Shown piece by piece: positions 54,424 to 62,756 of a stretch of DNA of 64,000 nt; the first letter of the stretch is position 1, and every line of letters starts with the position of its first letter. The notes under the pieces were generated by a model that was not told the DNA's origin, did not search any database, and was given only the letters and a program-made list of their open reading frames with translations. The position numbers and the translations under genes were made by a program. Source of the DNA: Sphingobium sp. AS12 (lineage in GTDB: Bacteria; Pseudomonadota; Alphaproteobacteria; Sphingomonadales; Sphingomonadaceae); the NCBI RefSeq assembly GCF_019097845.1, contig NZ_JAHRGM010000056.1, positions 62,001 to 126,000 on the forward strand, given 5' to 3'.

Positions 54424-55503
54424 TTACAATTTCCTCCGGTTTTCGAGCTTCGAAATGGCCGTTTCCGCCATCTCGGAATCCCGCTTGAGATAGTGCGTAT
54501 CGAGGATCGTCTCGACGTCCTTGAGGCTATGCCCGGTGATCGTCGCGATCTGCGGAACACTCGCTCCTGCGATCGCCAGGCGGGTCACGACAGTGCCCCG
54601 CAGGTCGTGGAAGGTGAGACCAGCGACACCGGCTTTCACACAGGCCTTGCGCCACGATGTCCGAAAGCCGTCGCTTGTCCAGGATTGCCCGCGTTCGGTG
54701 AGCAGTATCGTTGCCGGCAACGACTTCCCCTCGACGTCGTAGCGGGCCTTCAAAGCGTCCAGCGCAAGCTTGAGCGGTGCTCCCACAGGAACGATCACCC
54801 GCTTGGGCTTGCGGTTCTTCACTTTGCTCTTTGTCTTGCTCTGCGTGAGACGGATTTCCGCGCCGTCATACGCCGCCCAGGGCAGGTTGATGAGATCGCC
54901 CTGACGCTGCCCTGTCCACAAGGCGAGCGTCATGGCCAGGTGTAGGTGGGGCGGAGCGTGCTTATAGAAGGCTTCCTCGTCACCGTCTTTCCAGACGGAA
55001 TCGACGCGGCCGGATTGATATAGACGGCCGGGCCGTTTGCAGGGGTTGGCGACGACCAGTCCGCGATCAAGCGCCCATGCAAGAATCCGCGCCAAAACCG
55101 CAAAGCGATAATCCGCCGTGCGTTCCGATGTGCCGGCAATTCGATCGCGCCAAGCCAGAAACTCGCCGCGCGTGCGCGGGTCACCCAGTGCGCCTATCGG
55201 AAAGTCTCCGAACTCCGTTTCGATGAATCTCAGATGCTTCCCATAGTCCTTGCGGGTGCGGGGAGCGAGACGGGTATAATCGGTGGATTGCTCGAAAGCC
55301 CGAAACACGCCGTTGAGCGTGTCGCTTGGTTTGGGCCTGCTTTTTCGCTCATCGTGCGCTGTGACATAAGCCTGATGGAATTCCGGTGTGCCGAATTTGG
55401 CCTCGATGCGGGGCCCTCCACGCCACGCATAATAGTAGGTTGCGTATAGGCCGCTTGCCAGTTTCTTGCGTACCCTGTGGACACCTTTAAGATTGACGCG
55501 CAT
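54424..55503 (-). CDS. int: Tyrosine recombinase (site-specific integrase)
   Basis: Catalyses integration and excision at the tRNA site. I take ATG 55503 (MRVNLKGVHRVRKKLASGLYATYYYAW, partly quoted; 359 residues); the frame upstream overlaps the neighbouring small gene. An arm/core-binding domain with DYRFAVLARILAWALDRG precedes the catalytic domain. The full set is present: R200 (WTGQRQGDL), H299 and R302 (FHDLRGT), H325 (TGHSL) and Y338 (DTHYL). It points toward the tRNA, with its stop 72 bp from it. Confidence 0.93.
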   Translation of the reverse strand: MRVNLKGVHRVRKKLASGLYATYYYAWRGGPRIEAKFGTPEFHQAYVTAHDERKSRPKPSDTLNGVFRAFEQSTDYTRLAPRTRKDYGKHLRFIETEFGDFPIGALGDPRTRGEFLAWRDRIAGTSERTADYRFAVLARILAWALDRGLVVANPCKRPGRLYQSGRVDSVWKDGDEEAFYKHAPPHLHLAMTLALWTGQRQGDLINLPWAAYDGAEIRLTQSKTKSKVKNRKPKRVIVPVGAPLKLALDALKARYDVEGKSLPATILLTERGQSWTSDGFRTSWRKACVKAGVAGLTFHDLRGTVVTRLAIAGASVPQIATITGHSLKDVETILDTHYLKRDSEMAETAISKLENRRKL

Positions 55504-55693
55504 CGCGCCGCGCCTTCCATTCGTCGAACGGGGTCGACGAAACCGCGGATGGTTCCGTTTCCAGATGCACGAGGATGATCCGCCCATCAGGGTGGATCTC
55601 GGTGCGCACGATCGTCAGTCCACCCTCGCAGGCCATACGGATGGCCTGGGCGAGACTGGGGCGTCGTGGTGAGGATTTACGCTGTTCGGCCAC
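55487..55693 (-). CDS. Small protein encoded ahead of the integrase
   Basis: About 68 residues from GTG 55693, or shorter from ATG 55633. The sequence ARMACEGG-like start, GGLTIVRTEIHPDGRIILVHLETE and a terminal PFDEWKARRDAR resemble small proteins that commonly precede tyrosine integrases in alphaproteobacterial islands, which share a 'VRIEIDPDGRIVV...DEWK' layout. It overlaps the integrase start by 17 nt, so is translationally coupled. Possible excision or integration helper; function unproven. The start codon is uncertain. Confidence 0.6.
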   Translation of the reverse strand: MAEQRKSSPRRPSLAQAIRMACEGGLTIVRTEIHPDGRIILVHLETEPSAVSSTPFDEWKARRDARQS

Positions 55694-55943
55694 AGCACGC
55701 TGCCAAAGACCGCAGGACGCGAACCCAACTCGTGTTCCCCTGCCTGGCGCACTCCCCACTCCCTCCCTTGGCGAGCCGGTTGGTGAGATCTGACGTTATA
55801 TCTGGCTGTGACGAAGAGCGCCGTATCCGGTTGGGCGCCGCTGTAGATGGATGGGCCTCAGCGTCCGGGAAGCGGACGATAGTGGCTGCAACTCCCACTG
55901 GGACAAGAGTCGGCCCCGAAGTCCGAAAGATGGCAAAACGCAT
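55677..55943 (-). CDS. Hypothetical small ORF upstream of the integrase genes
   Basis: An 88-residue frame from ATG 55943 preceded by GAGGAG at six bases, a good Shine-Dalgarno. The sequence MRFAIFRTSGPTLVPVGVAATIVRF is plausible, but the second half is Arg/Ser-rich with no recognisable domain, and it overlaps the next gene by 17 nt. The opposite strand is also open, so coding status is doubtful. Apart from this, I see nothing else in 55700-55980. Confidence 0.3.
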   Translation of the reverse strand: MRFAIFRTSGPTLVPVGVAATIVRFPDAEAHPSTAAPNRIRRSSSQPDITSDLTNRLAKGGSGECARQGNTSWVRVLRSLAACCGRTA

Positions 55944-55991
55944 TGTGCGCTCCTCACTGGAGCACCCACGCGATGTCACGAAGCAAAAGTA

Positions 55992-56019
55992 ATAATATCA
56001 TATTTTTTAGTAACTTGAA
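55992..56019 (-). promoter_or_regulatory. Candidate promoter driving the integrase unit
   Basis: On the minus strand TTCAAG (56019-56014) and TATTAT (55997-55992) are 16 bp apart in a markedly AT-rich stretch (AAAAAATATGATATTATTAC). It points toward the small genes and the integrase. Confidence 0.4.
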
Positions 56020-56040
56020 GACGGTTATTCGTTAGTGCTC

Positions 56041-56577
56041 TCATTTCAGTTGTACGGTAGCGGGCGAAGTTCCAGGCACGAACACATCGTTCCCGAACCT
56101 TCCGCTCAGGTGCATGGCCACAGAGGCGATATAGTTTCGCTGACGCCACGTTGTCGGGCTGTGGTAGACGCCAACGGCCTTCCAATAGTCCCCCGTCGTC
56201 CGCAGAGCGGACAGAAACACCCACCGTGCGGCCTCGGCGTTGAAACAGGGATCAAAACGGAGCCAATGACGCACATGGGCTTTCGGCCGGCCGATATGCG
56301 CTGCGATGCGTCCGACCCACCAACTGTTGATCTGCAAAGGCCCCAGGTCATGGGTGCCGTTGGTGTTGGCGACCTCGGCACCGATCCAGCCTGCCTCCTG
56401 GTCGCGTAAGCCCCATAGCGTCTTTTCGAGCCAGGGCCTGCCAAGTGAGGCCTGGCGGATGCACGCACCGATTAGACGTTCCTCATCCCGATTGCGCGTC
56501 CTGGCCTGCGCCAAGGACGGTGAAATTATCACTCCGCACAGCAATATACCGATGAGACAGGGAACGAAACGCATCAT
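56041..56577 (-). CDS. Lytic transglycosylase (VirB1-like)
   Basis: Periplasmic peptidoglycan-cleaving enzyme that opens the wall for the transfer channel. The 178 residues have a signal peptide (about 1-25, ending SLAQA). The SLT-type domain has E61 in RDQEAGWIG as the likely catalytic Glu, followed by GTHDLGPLQINSWW (the G-x-LQI motif) and later AVGVYHSPT. It is last in the conjugation operon and overlaps the nuclease gene by ATGA. Confidence 0.85.
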   Translation of the reverse strand: MMRFVPCLIGILLCGVIISPSLAQARTRNRDEERLIGACIRQASLGRPWLEKTLWGLRDQEAGWIGAEVANTNGTHDLGPLQINSWWVGRIAAHIGRPKAHVRHWLRFDPCFNAEAARWVFLSALRTTGDYWKAVGVYHSPTTWRQRNYIASVAMHLSGRFGNDVFVPGTSPATVQLK

Positions 56578-57149
56578 ACAGCCCTCATCGCCTTTGACGC
56601 CGCTCGGTCATGGTGCCCTAAGCCGGTGAGGTCTGGAAACGGCCCATCCGTCAGCAAGGCCAGAAGCGCGCGACCGGAAATGATTTCGATAGTGCTGCCA
56701 TGCGCGACGGCGGCCCGGCTTTGCAGCCCGGTCCGTCCCGTATGGATGAAGAGGCCGCGCCGCCCCTTCGTGCGACAGAGCGCCTCAAATGCCGGGACAT
56801 GTTCCGGCCGGATCGTATCAGCATAGCGCTTGGCCTGGATCAGCCAGACTGCGCCATTGATGACCACCTGTCCGTCGATCCCGCCATCACCGGTGTAACG
56901 GCGGTTTCGAATGACCTTGTGACCACGGCGCTCGAAACTTTCGAGCAGAAGCTCCTCGAACGCGAGCGGGTCCATGGCGCGCAGGCGGGCATAGAGGAGT
57001 TGTGGCGGCTGCAACCGGTCCCGCCCGCGAAGTTGGGCCGCCATGGCCCTGGCCTGCCGCCTCCGCCAGCGATGCTTCACGGGCATCCGAAATCGACGGA
57101 CGAAAAAAGCCAGAAGGATGAGCAGCAGCGCGGACAGGATAAACAGCAT
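56574..57149 (-). CDS. Membrane-anchored Mrr-like restriction endonuclease domain protein
   Basis: A 191-residue protein with one N-terminal helix (about 2-18), a basic linker (KHRWRRRQARAMAAQLRGR) and a PD-(D/E)xK domain. FEELLLESFERRGHKVIRNRRYTGDGGIDGQVVING (partly quoted) and WLIQAKRYADTI give the Mrr-type catalytic set: E65/E66, D88 or D92, and Q105-A-K107. The C-terminus is GLFIHTGRTGLQSRA. It lies 11 bp after traI. The anchor and operon position suggest a role at the transfer site, such as processing transferred or incoming DNA; this is inference. Confidence 0.82.
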   Translation of the reverse strand: MLFILSALLLILLAFFVRRFRMPVKHRWRRRQARAMAAQLRGRDRLQPPQLLYARLRAMDPLAFEELLLESFERRGHKVIRNRRYTGDGGIDGQVVINGAVWLIQAKRYADTIRPEHVPAFEALCRTKGRRGLFIHTGRTGLQSRAAVAHGSTIEIISGRALLALLTDGPFPDLTGLGHHDRAASKAMRAV

Positions 57150-57160
57150 GGGAAAGGACC

Positions 57161-60115
57161 TTATCGCTCGGGACCGTGAGACGGCTCGGGGTGATGGACA
57201 GGAAATGGCGTTGGCCGCGTCGGCTGATTGTCTGGTGCCCCGCGATCGGTGCGGGCGCGGTCGAGAATGCCCTCGAGGAAGCGGTCCAGGACCTGTGCAA
57301 TACTGCGCGCGCCCTCGGCGAGATGTTCGGCGGCGCCGCGCGGCGGACGCTCCCGGCGATCAAGATGCCGTTCGAGCATGCGATCGCGGCGTTGTGCGCG
57401 CAATTGCTCCTGTTCGGCCTTGAGATTGGCCAGATGCTGTCCATGGCGGTTAGAGAGTGCATCGACACGGTCTGCCTTCAGCCGCCCCAACCCTTCCGAC
57501 GAAGATGTTTTCTCGCCCGACTGCCGCTCGAGCTTGGCGATCAACGCCTCGACGTCGTTGGTCCAAAGCCTCGCGCCGAAGGCCGCGCGGGTGATGGCCG
57601 TGTAGAAATTCTGGGCGTTGACCAGCGGCGATTCGACCGGGGCGAGCACGAAGACGCGCGGATAGGTCTTGGACTGGGCGGAATAGACGGTTTCGGCATA
57701 GCCATGATCCCAGGTCCTGTGCTCGGCGAGATCGACCTGTTGCACACGTCCGTCCCGGTCCCAGCGGATCGTTGCCACCTCCCCTCCCAGCTTCTGCACG
57801 GTTCCGCGCTCGGAATTGCGCAGATCCAGTTCACGGTTGACGAGACGCCACTGGATACGGTCTCCTTCGGCAAGATCGCGATATTCGGGATTGAATATGT
57901 TGATGTGCCGGGCCCCGGTGGTCTGCGGATCCCATCGGATTGTGCGTCCTTGCTCATCGACGAGGCGCACGACCTGCCGGCCATTGGGTTCACGCCCCAG
58001 TCCGATGACGTGATAGTCGGCATTGCGGGCGACACCGAGGCCGACGATGTCGCGGTCGAAGCGCACGATCTGACCAGAGCCGTAAAAACGCGCCATATGC
58101 TTTTCAATGTCGGTCAGGCCGGCGGGTGCGAGGATGGACAGCCGGCTATCCTGGGCGGCGAGACCATTCTCATCCTTCAGCGCATCGCGAATCTTGCTGT
58201 TGACGATGAGGCGGGTCGCATTGTCGAGGACGAGAATATTGGTGCCGACCCGCGAGTCCGGCTTGAGCCGTATCCAGGCATGGACGACCTGCTCGGCCAT
58301 CCTCTCATTGTCGGTGACGGTGCTGACGCTATCGAGCTTTGCCAATGACTCGGTGAAGTTGCCCGAACGTGCGGCAGTGACGGCCGCCTTGATCGATTTG
58401 GTTTCCTGACGCACGGCCTCGGTAAGTTCGACCGTCGGCAGGCCCAGTTTGCGCATCAGCCAGAACGGCTTGCCCTGCTCGATGGCGCCAGTCTGTTTCT
58501 CGTCGCCCAGCAGCAGCAATCGTGCGCCCGTCGTCCTGCTGATTTCAAGCAGCCGCTGTGCCTGGCGGTTACTCAGTTGCCCCGCCTCGTCGAGGACCAG
58601 CACATGACGGTCGGTGATCCCCTGCCCGCCTCGCGCGACGAAGCCGGCAACAGTATAGGAGGCGATATCTGCCCTCTTGCCAAGTTCGGCGGCCGCCGAA
58701 GATGTGGGCGCCAGGGCGATCAAGGTCGTGCCGGGCTCAGCCGCCTCTCCCAACACTCTGACCAGCGTCGATTTGCCGGATCCCGCGACACCGTGGATGG
58801 CGGTGATGCGATCGGGTGTCAGCGCCGTCTCGACAAGGGCATTCTGCTGCTGTTTGTTGAGGCTGGTCCCCTCCAGCACGGTAAGTAATCGATCACTTGA
58901 GGCAATCGGGCGAGCATCATTCAGGCCGAGCGCGATATGCTGGGTGAGCGCCAGTTCCAGCCGCCAGGATTTGCGACTGGTTCTCCCGCGCGTCAGTATC
59001 TTGTCGCCGGTCTGCTCATGGGTCGGCAGCAGCTTGCGCACCAGTTCGTGGTTTTCAATCCGGGGACGGATATCCTCGAGCCGGACTTCGCCGACATGGG
59101 CGGCGAGACCAGTGCGCAGAATATCGCCCAGATTGTTGACCGCTTCCGTCGTCTCCAATTGCCGCAAGCCGAACAGCGCGGCACGCGATGCCTCCTTTTC
59201 GGTGGGTGGCAGGTGTCTGCCTTCTCGCTCATGCGTTTCGTCGGTGATCAACCGCAGCGCGTCGAGCCGTGGCCCGGTCCGCTGGTGCCACCGCGCGACA
59301 AGGTCTTCCTTGCCGATCTTCACCTTGGCCTTGCGCGTGGCGTAGAATGAGGCGCGCTGGGCCTTCTGTCCCACCAGCCCATGTTCGCGGGCATGTTCTT
59401 CGATCGCGTCGGCGCGCTGCGAGAATTGTTCAATCAGATCATCGGGAACACCGCGTATCTCGAAGAGGCCCGATCGCGGGTTGGTGTCAATCTCATAGCC
59501 AGCCTCGCGCAACCCGAAGGCCAGGGCATTGCGATAGATCTGACCCGCGACGCGCTGTTCGCCATACATGACCCTGCTTTCCAGGCTCGCCATGGGATCG
59601 CCGGCTTCACGGTTGGTCATGTTGAGGACGGCCAGATGGGTGTGGAGATGAGGATCGAGTTCGCGACTGCCATGTTCGGTAAAGCGCGCAACGAGGATGC
59701 GACCGGTGGTTTCGTGAACGATCTGGCCTTCGTTCCGGCGGCGCAACTGCGCCTGTTCCTCCAGATAGGCGATAGCGGCGGTCACCGCTCCCTCATGGGC
59801 GGCAAGTACGCGTTCGTCCCCGGCCACCAGCGCCATGATCGACACGGACTTTGGCGCGTTGACCGCGAAGTCCCAGCCGGGATGGTGTTGGATCTGCCCA
59901 TCGGCGCGATGGCGCCCCAGCTGCTGGTCGCCAACCTTGCCAGCCAGAAGGTCGCGAAACAGCTTCGGATCGACCGCGCCTGACAGCCCAAGATCAGCCG
60001 CGAGCTTGCCGGCCCATTCCGAAGGCTCGTTCCCGCCCTTGGTGTAATAGTCGCCGACCGTATAATAGCGGGCAATGTTGGCGGGCCGACCATGGAGACG
60101 CTGGGGCTGGATCAT
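57161..60115 (-). CDS. traI: MobF-family conjugative relaxase TraI/TrwC
   Basis: Nicks the DNA at oriT, stays attached to the strand and unwinds it. The 984 residues start MIQPQRLHGRPANIARYYTVGDYY, with the paired catalytic tyrosines Y17-Y18 and Y23-Y24. The metal-binding histidines are in DPHLHTHLAV (H156, H158, H160). The C-terminal helicase has Walker A GVAGSGKST (442-450), Walker B VLVLDEAGQ (D509, E510) and GDEKQTGAIE. The last about 100 residues are a charged tail. It overlaps traD by 4 nt. Confidence 0.95.
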   Translation of the reverse strand: MIQPQRLHGRPANIARYYTVGDYYTKGGNEPSEWAGKLAADLGLSGAVDPKLFRDLLAGKVGDQQLGRHRADGQIQHHPGWDFAVNAPKSVSIMALVAGDERVLAAHEGAVTAAIAYLEEQAQLRRRNEGQIVHETTGRILVARFTEHGSRELDPHLHTHLAVLNMTNREAGDPMASLESRVMYGEQRVAGQIYRNALAFGLREAGYEIDTNPRSGLFEIRGVPDDLIEQFSQRADAIEEHAREHGLVGQKAQRASFYATRKAKVKIGKEDLVARWHQRTGPRLDALRLITDETHEREGRHLPPTEKEASRAALFGLRQLETTEAVNNLGDILRTGLAAHVGEVRLEDIRPRIENHELVRKLLPTHEQTGDKILTRGRTSRKSWRLELALTQHIALGLNDARPIASSDRLLTVLEGTSLNKQQQNALVETALTPDRITAIHGVAGSGKSTLVRVLGEAAEPGTTLIALAPTSSAAAELGKRADIASYTVAGFVARGGQGITDRHVLVLDEAGQLSNRQAQRLLEISRTTGARLLLLGDEKQTGAIEQGKPFWLMRKLGLPTVELTEAVRQETKSIKAAVTAARSGNFTESLAKLDSVSTVTDNERMAEQVVHAWIRLKPDSRVGTNILVLDNATRLIVNSKIRDALKDENGLAAQDSRLSILAPAGLTDIEKHMARFYGSGQIVRFDRDIVGLGVARNADYHVIGLGREPNGRQVVRLVDEQGRTIRWDPQTTGARHINIFNPEYRDLAEGDRIQWRLVNRELDLRNSERGTVQKLGGEVATIRWDRDGRVQQVDLAEHRTWDHGYAETVYSAQSKTYPRVFVLAPVESPLVNAQNFYTAITRAAFGARLWTNDVEALIAKLERQSGEKTSSSEGLGRLKADRVDALSNRHGQHLANLKAEQEQLRAQRRDRMLERHLDRRERPPRGAAEHLAEGARSIAQVLDRFLEGILDRARTDRGAPDNQPTRPTPFPVHHPEPSHGPER

Positions 60116-62202
60116 GCCGGCCTCGCCTGCTCACGCGGCCCATCTTCATGGCCATGCTGGACAAGTTCGGAGCGGATTTCTCCCTGCTTGCCGGCAAGGA
60201 TGGACCACAGGGATCGCGCGGGAGCCGGGAGCTCGGCATGCTCTTCATTCAGCAGGATGTCCTCGACCCGCTGCGGATCGATATCGGGCGCCGGAGGGCT
60301 GAACAGATCCGGCTGTGGTGAAGGCGGCGTTGGCGTCTCCTGGAATACCGGGGGCTTCTTCGACGGCTTTTCTCCGGCGTTGGGGGCTGGCGGCGTCTGC
60401 GCAGCCTCGCGCTCCATGGCTTCACGGACCCGCGATTCGGCGTGGGCAATGCGAACGAGTGTTTGCGCCTTGTCGATCTGGGCGGGCGGATCAGTACGTT
60501 CGGCGAAGGCCTCTCCCAGCGATGGAATGTTGTTGAACCGGCTATCGAACCGGACCACAGGCAAATTGCGGCCGAAGCGCAGGAAGCCCACCAGATTGGG
60601 CAGGTTGGTGACTTCGGTCGGCATGACCAGCGGCCGTGTCACCTGCATACGCGATAGGTTGACGCCATCGCGCATGTCGTTGACGCCATAGGACATGCCC
60701 TCATTGGCCTCCACCTGTTCGACCTGACCAAGGTTGATCGAGACATGATCGGCGGTATCCGTATCATTCGCCCGCAGCGCCACCCAGGTTGAGCAATAGC
60801 CGGTGATCGCCGCGGCATCTTCCTTGCCGTAGGTCGCCTTGAGCTGTGGATAGGACTGGAAGCCCAAAATGCCGCATCCGCCATATTTGCGCGCCCGCGC
60901 AAGAAAGTCCGAAAGCGACGGCAACTTATGCAGCGTCGGCAGTTCGTCGATCACGCAATAGAGCCGCCGGTCGCGATCTGGCGTCAGGCTCATGATGGCG
61001 CTGATTGCGATGTCGAGCCAGACGGTGATCAGCGGGCGCAGCGAGGGAAGCTGATCGGCTTTCACGGTGATGAAGAGCCAGCTTCCCTCGGCGCCTTTCT
61101 CTACCCAGTCGCGGATCGAGAAGCCGTCCTCGGTATCGTCGAGATAGCTGAAGCTGCGCATGACCGAGGCGAGTTCGGCCTGGATGCCGGCGGATGTCCG
61201 CTCGCCTTCCGTGCTGATGAAGGCGGCGGCGTCCGTGCCGGTGACGAAGGCGGCCAGATCCTTGAGCTTCGAACGCAAGAGCCGATCGAGCAGGACCGAG
61301 ACATAGGTATGTTTCTGACGCGCGAGTTTGCGCATGACCGCGACCAGCGTGCCCCGCGCCGCCTTGGCCCAGAAGGGATCGCCATGCTTGTCAGGAATCG
61401 TCGACTCGGCGATTTGATCATAGTGATAGTCGCGCGGCACATCGACCCAGGGCGACCACCGCGCCGTCCGCTGGTCGAGCGGGTTGAGCAGCATGTCGGT
61501 GCCTTGCCGGTAGAATTTCTCGACGAAGGTGCCGGCGGTGTCATAGACGATCGCGCGACGGCCTGATTTACGGATACCTTCCAGCATGCCGACAATGAGA
61601 TTGGTCTTGCCGGTACCCGGAGCGCCGCACAGCAGGATATGCTCGGGCTCGAAGGCTTCCGGAACTGGAACGGCTCCGATAACGAGCGGCCCTTTTTTCT
61701 GACCCCACAGCGCGCGTCGAACCTGGCGGATGGTGCCGAAGCGCGCGCCGCGCAAATATTCGTTGGAGCCGAGCCCCCTGCCCGTCCGCGTGAAATAGAA
61801 CCACGCCCAGCCGAGCATGGCAAACGCGAACAGCCCGGAAATTAGCGCCCCATGCAGCAGATAGCCCTCGAAAGACCGCAGGGTCTTGTTCGCGAGCGCC
61901 GAGGCGACCAGCCAGTCCGCCGAAGTCCAGTAAGCCAGGCCTTCTGGCGTGCGAAACTGTACCGGGTCATTGGTTCCGGCAGCCGCGTCGACCTTGATCA
62001 TCGCCTCGGCCAGCTTGAGCAGGACAAACCGCTCATATTCGGTCGATTTTTCGAACGCATACCAAAGCGTGCCGATGATCCAGATGATGAAGCCGGCTAA
62101 TATCGTCTGGTAAAAGACCTGTGTGGTCATGCGGACGTTGTGGACGATCGCCTGCCCGCCGCGCGTCCATGAACCCAGCATATCGTTGCGGAAGATGCTC
62201 AT
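60112..62202 (-). CDS. traD: Type IV coupling protein TraD/TrwB
   Basis: Hexameric membrane ATPase that delivers the relaxase-DNA complex to the secretion channel. The 696 residues show two N-terminal helices (about 29-50 and 117-137), then Walker A GAPGTGKTN (193-201), Walker B VIDELPTLHKLPSL, and FQSYPQLKATYGK. The C-terminal about 110 residues are Pro-rich (APNAGEKPSKKPPVFQETPTPPSPQPDLFSPPAPD, partly quoted) and likely disordered. Overlaps both traI and the RHH gene by 4 nt. Confidence 0.94.
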   Translation of the reverse strand: MSIFRNDMLGSWTRGGQAIVHNVRMTTQVFYQTILAGFIIWIIGTLWYAFEKSTEYERFVLLKLAEAMIKVDAAAGTNDPVQFRTPEGLAYWTSADWLVASALANKTLRSFEGYLLHGALISGLFAFAMLGWAWFYFTRTGRGLGSNEYLRGARFGTIRQVRRALWGQKKGPLVIGAVPVPEAFEPEHILLCGAPGTGKTNLIVGMLEGIRKSGRRAIVYDTAGTFVEKFYRQGTDMLLNPLDQRTARWSPWVDVPRDYHYDQIAESTIPDKHGDPFWAKAARGTLVAVMRKLARQKHTYVSVLLDRLLRSKLKDLAAFVTGTDAAAFISTEGERTSAGIQAELASVMRSFSYLDDTEDGFSIRDWVEKGAEGSWLFITVKADQLPSLRPLITVWLDIAISAIMSLTPDRDRRLYCVIDELPTLHKLPSLSDFLARARKYGGCGILGFQSYPQLKATYGKEDAAAITGYCSTWVALRANDTDTADHVSINLGQVEQVEANEGMSYGVNDMRDGVNLSRMQVTRPLVMPTEVTNLPNLVGFLRFGRNLPVVRFDSRFNNIPSLGEAFAERTDPPAQIDKAQTLVRIAHAESRVREAMEREAAQTPPAPNAGEKPSKKPPVFQETPTPPSPQPDLFSPPAPDIDPQRVEDILLNEEHAELPAPARSLWSILAGKQGEIRSELVQHGHEDGPREQARPA

Positions 62203-62498
62203 GGGAGATCCTCTCCACCGAGCAGACCGCGTTCGGCGAGAATAACGCGGGCCTGCGACATCCCTTGCTCGAGCGCCTTGGGAGACTGCTGGCCGACGGA
62301 CGTCGCGACGATCGATAATATCTGGATCGAAGTGGCGAGGATCTCATCCTGGGAGGAGAAGACGTAGCGCTTGCGTTCGTCGACCGCCTGCTCAAGCAGC
62401 TGCCGTATGAAGCCGGACAAGGACAGGTTCGCACCGCGAGCACGGCGCATCAAGGCAGCATGCAGCGACTCATCGAGACGGAAATTGAGCTTGGGCAA
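62199..62498 (-). CDS. Ribbon-helix-helix accessory protein of the relaxosome
   Basis: A 99-residue protein. LPKLNFRLDESLHAALMRRARGANLSLSGFIRQLLEQAV (partly quoted) is an RHH/CopG-type DNA-binding fold, followed by a helical tail. The start is TTG 62498 with AAGGAG nine bases upstream; no ATG fits. First gene of the traD-traI operon. Such proteins (TrwA or TraJ type) bind oriT, aid the relaxase and repress their own operon; this role is inferred from position. Confidence 0.82.
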   Translation of the reverse strand: MPKLNFRLDESLHAALMRRARGANLSLSGFIRQLLEQAVDERKRYVFSSQDEILATSIQILSIVATSVGQQSPKALEQGMSQARVILAERGLLGGEDLP

Positions 62499-62529
62499 GC
62501 GAAGGGTCTCCTTGTCCGGAGACCTTCGC
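62499..62529. promoter_or_regulatory. Inverted repeat covering the RHH gene's ribosome-binding site
   Basis: GCGAAGG (62499-62505) pairs with CCTTCGC (62523-62529), and TCTCC with GGAGA, giving a 12-bp stem with one bulged G and a 6-nt loop. The AAGGAG Shine-Dalgarno of the TTG-started RHH gene is inside one arm. In DNA it can be an operator for the RHH protein; in RNA it can hide the ribosome-binding site. Confidence 0.55.
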
Positions 62530-62756
62530 AGATGTCATGAAGCCTTGGCACGTTACCGAATCCGCATTCGTGGCGCAAGTTACGAAGATTCAAAAATCTA
62601 TAGCCGGAAGAATTATAGGAACGCTTTTCGGCTGTTACCGACCGCGGGGTGTTTCAATCGAGGAGTATGGATATGCTTCTTCGCGGCGATTCGCCTTGAT
62701 CGCGTGCGGAGATTGCGCATTGCCATATCGCGTGTTCGGGCAGGAGGAAGGCATCA
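62530..62756. other. Candidate oriT and divergent promoter region
   Basis: Non-coding region between the relaxase operon and the divergent HTH gene. It has a small hairpin CGAAT/ATTCG (62558 region), an inverted repeat GCCGGAAG/CTTTTCGGC (62603-62632) bordering an AT-rich stretch, and direct repeats GTTACCGA at 62552-62559 and 62634-62641, with a partial third copy GTTACGA at 62579. Inverted and direct repeats next to relaxase and RHH genes are typical of MobF oriT regions. No nic site can be fixed by eye. Confidence 0.45.

Noticed and set aside
55666..55992. 108-codon plus-strand frame upstream of the integrase region
   Set aside because: It overlaps the small integrase-associated genes on the other strand and has no Shine-Dalgarno or domain.
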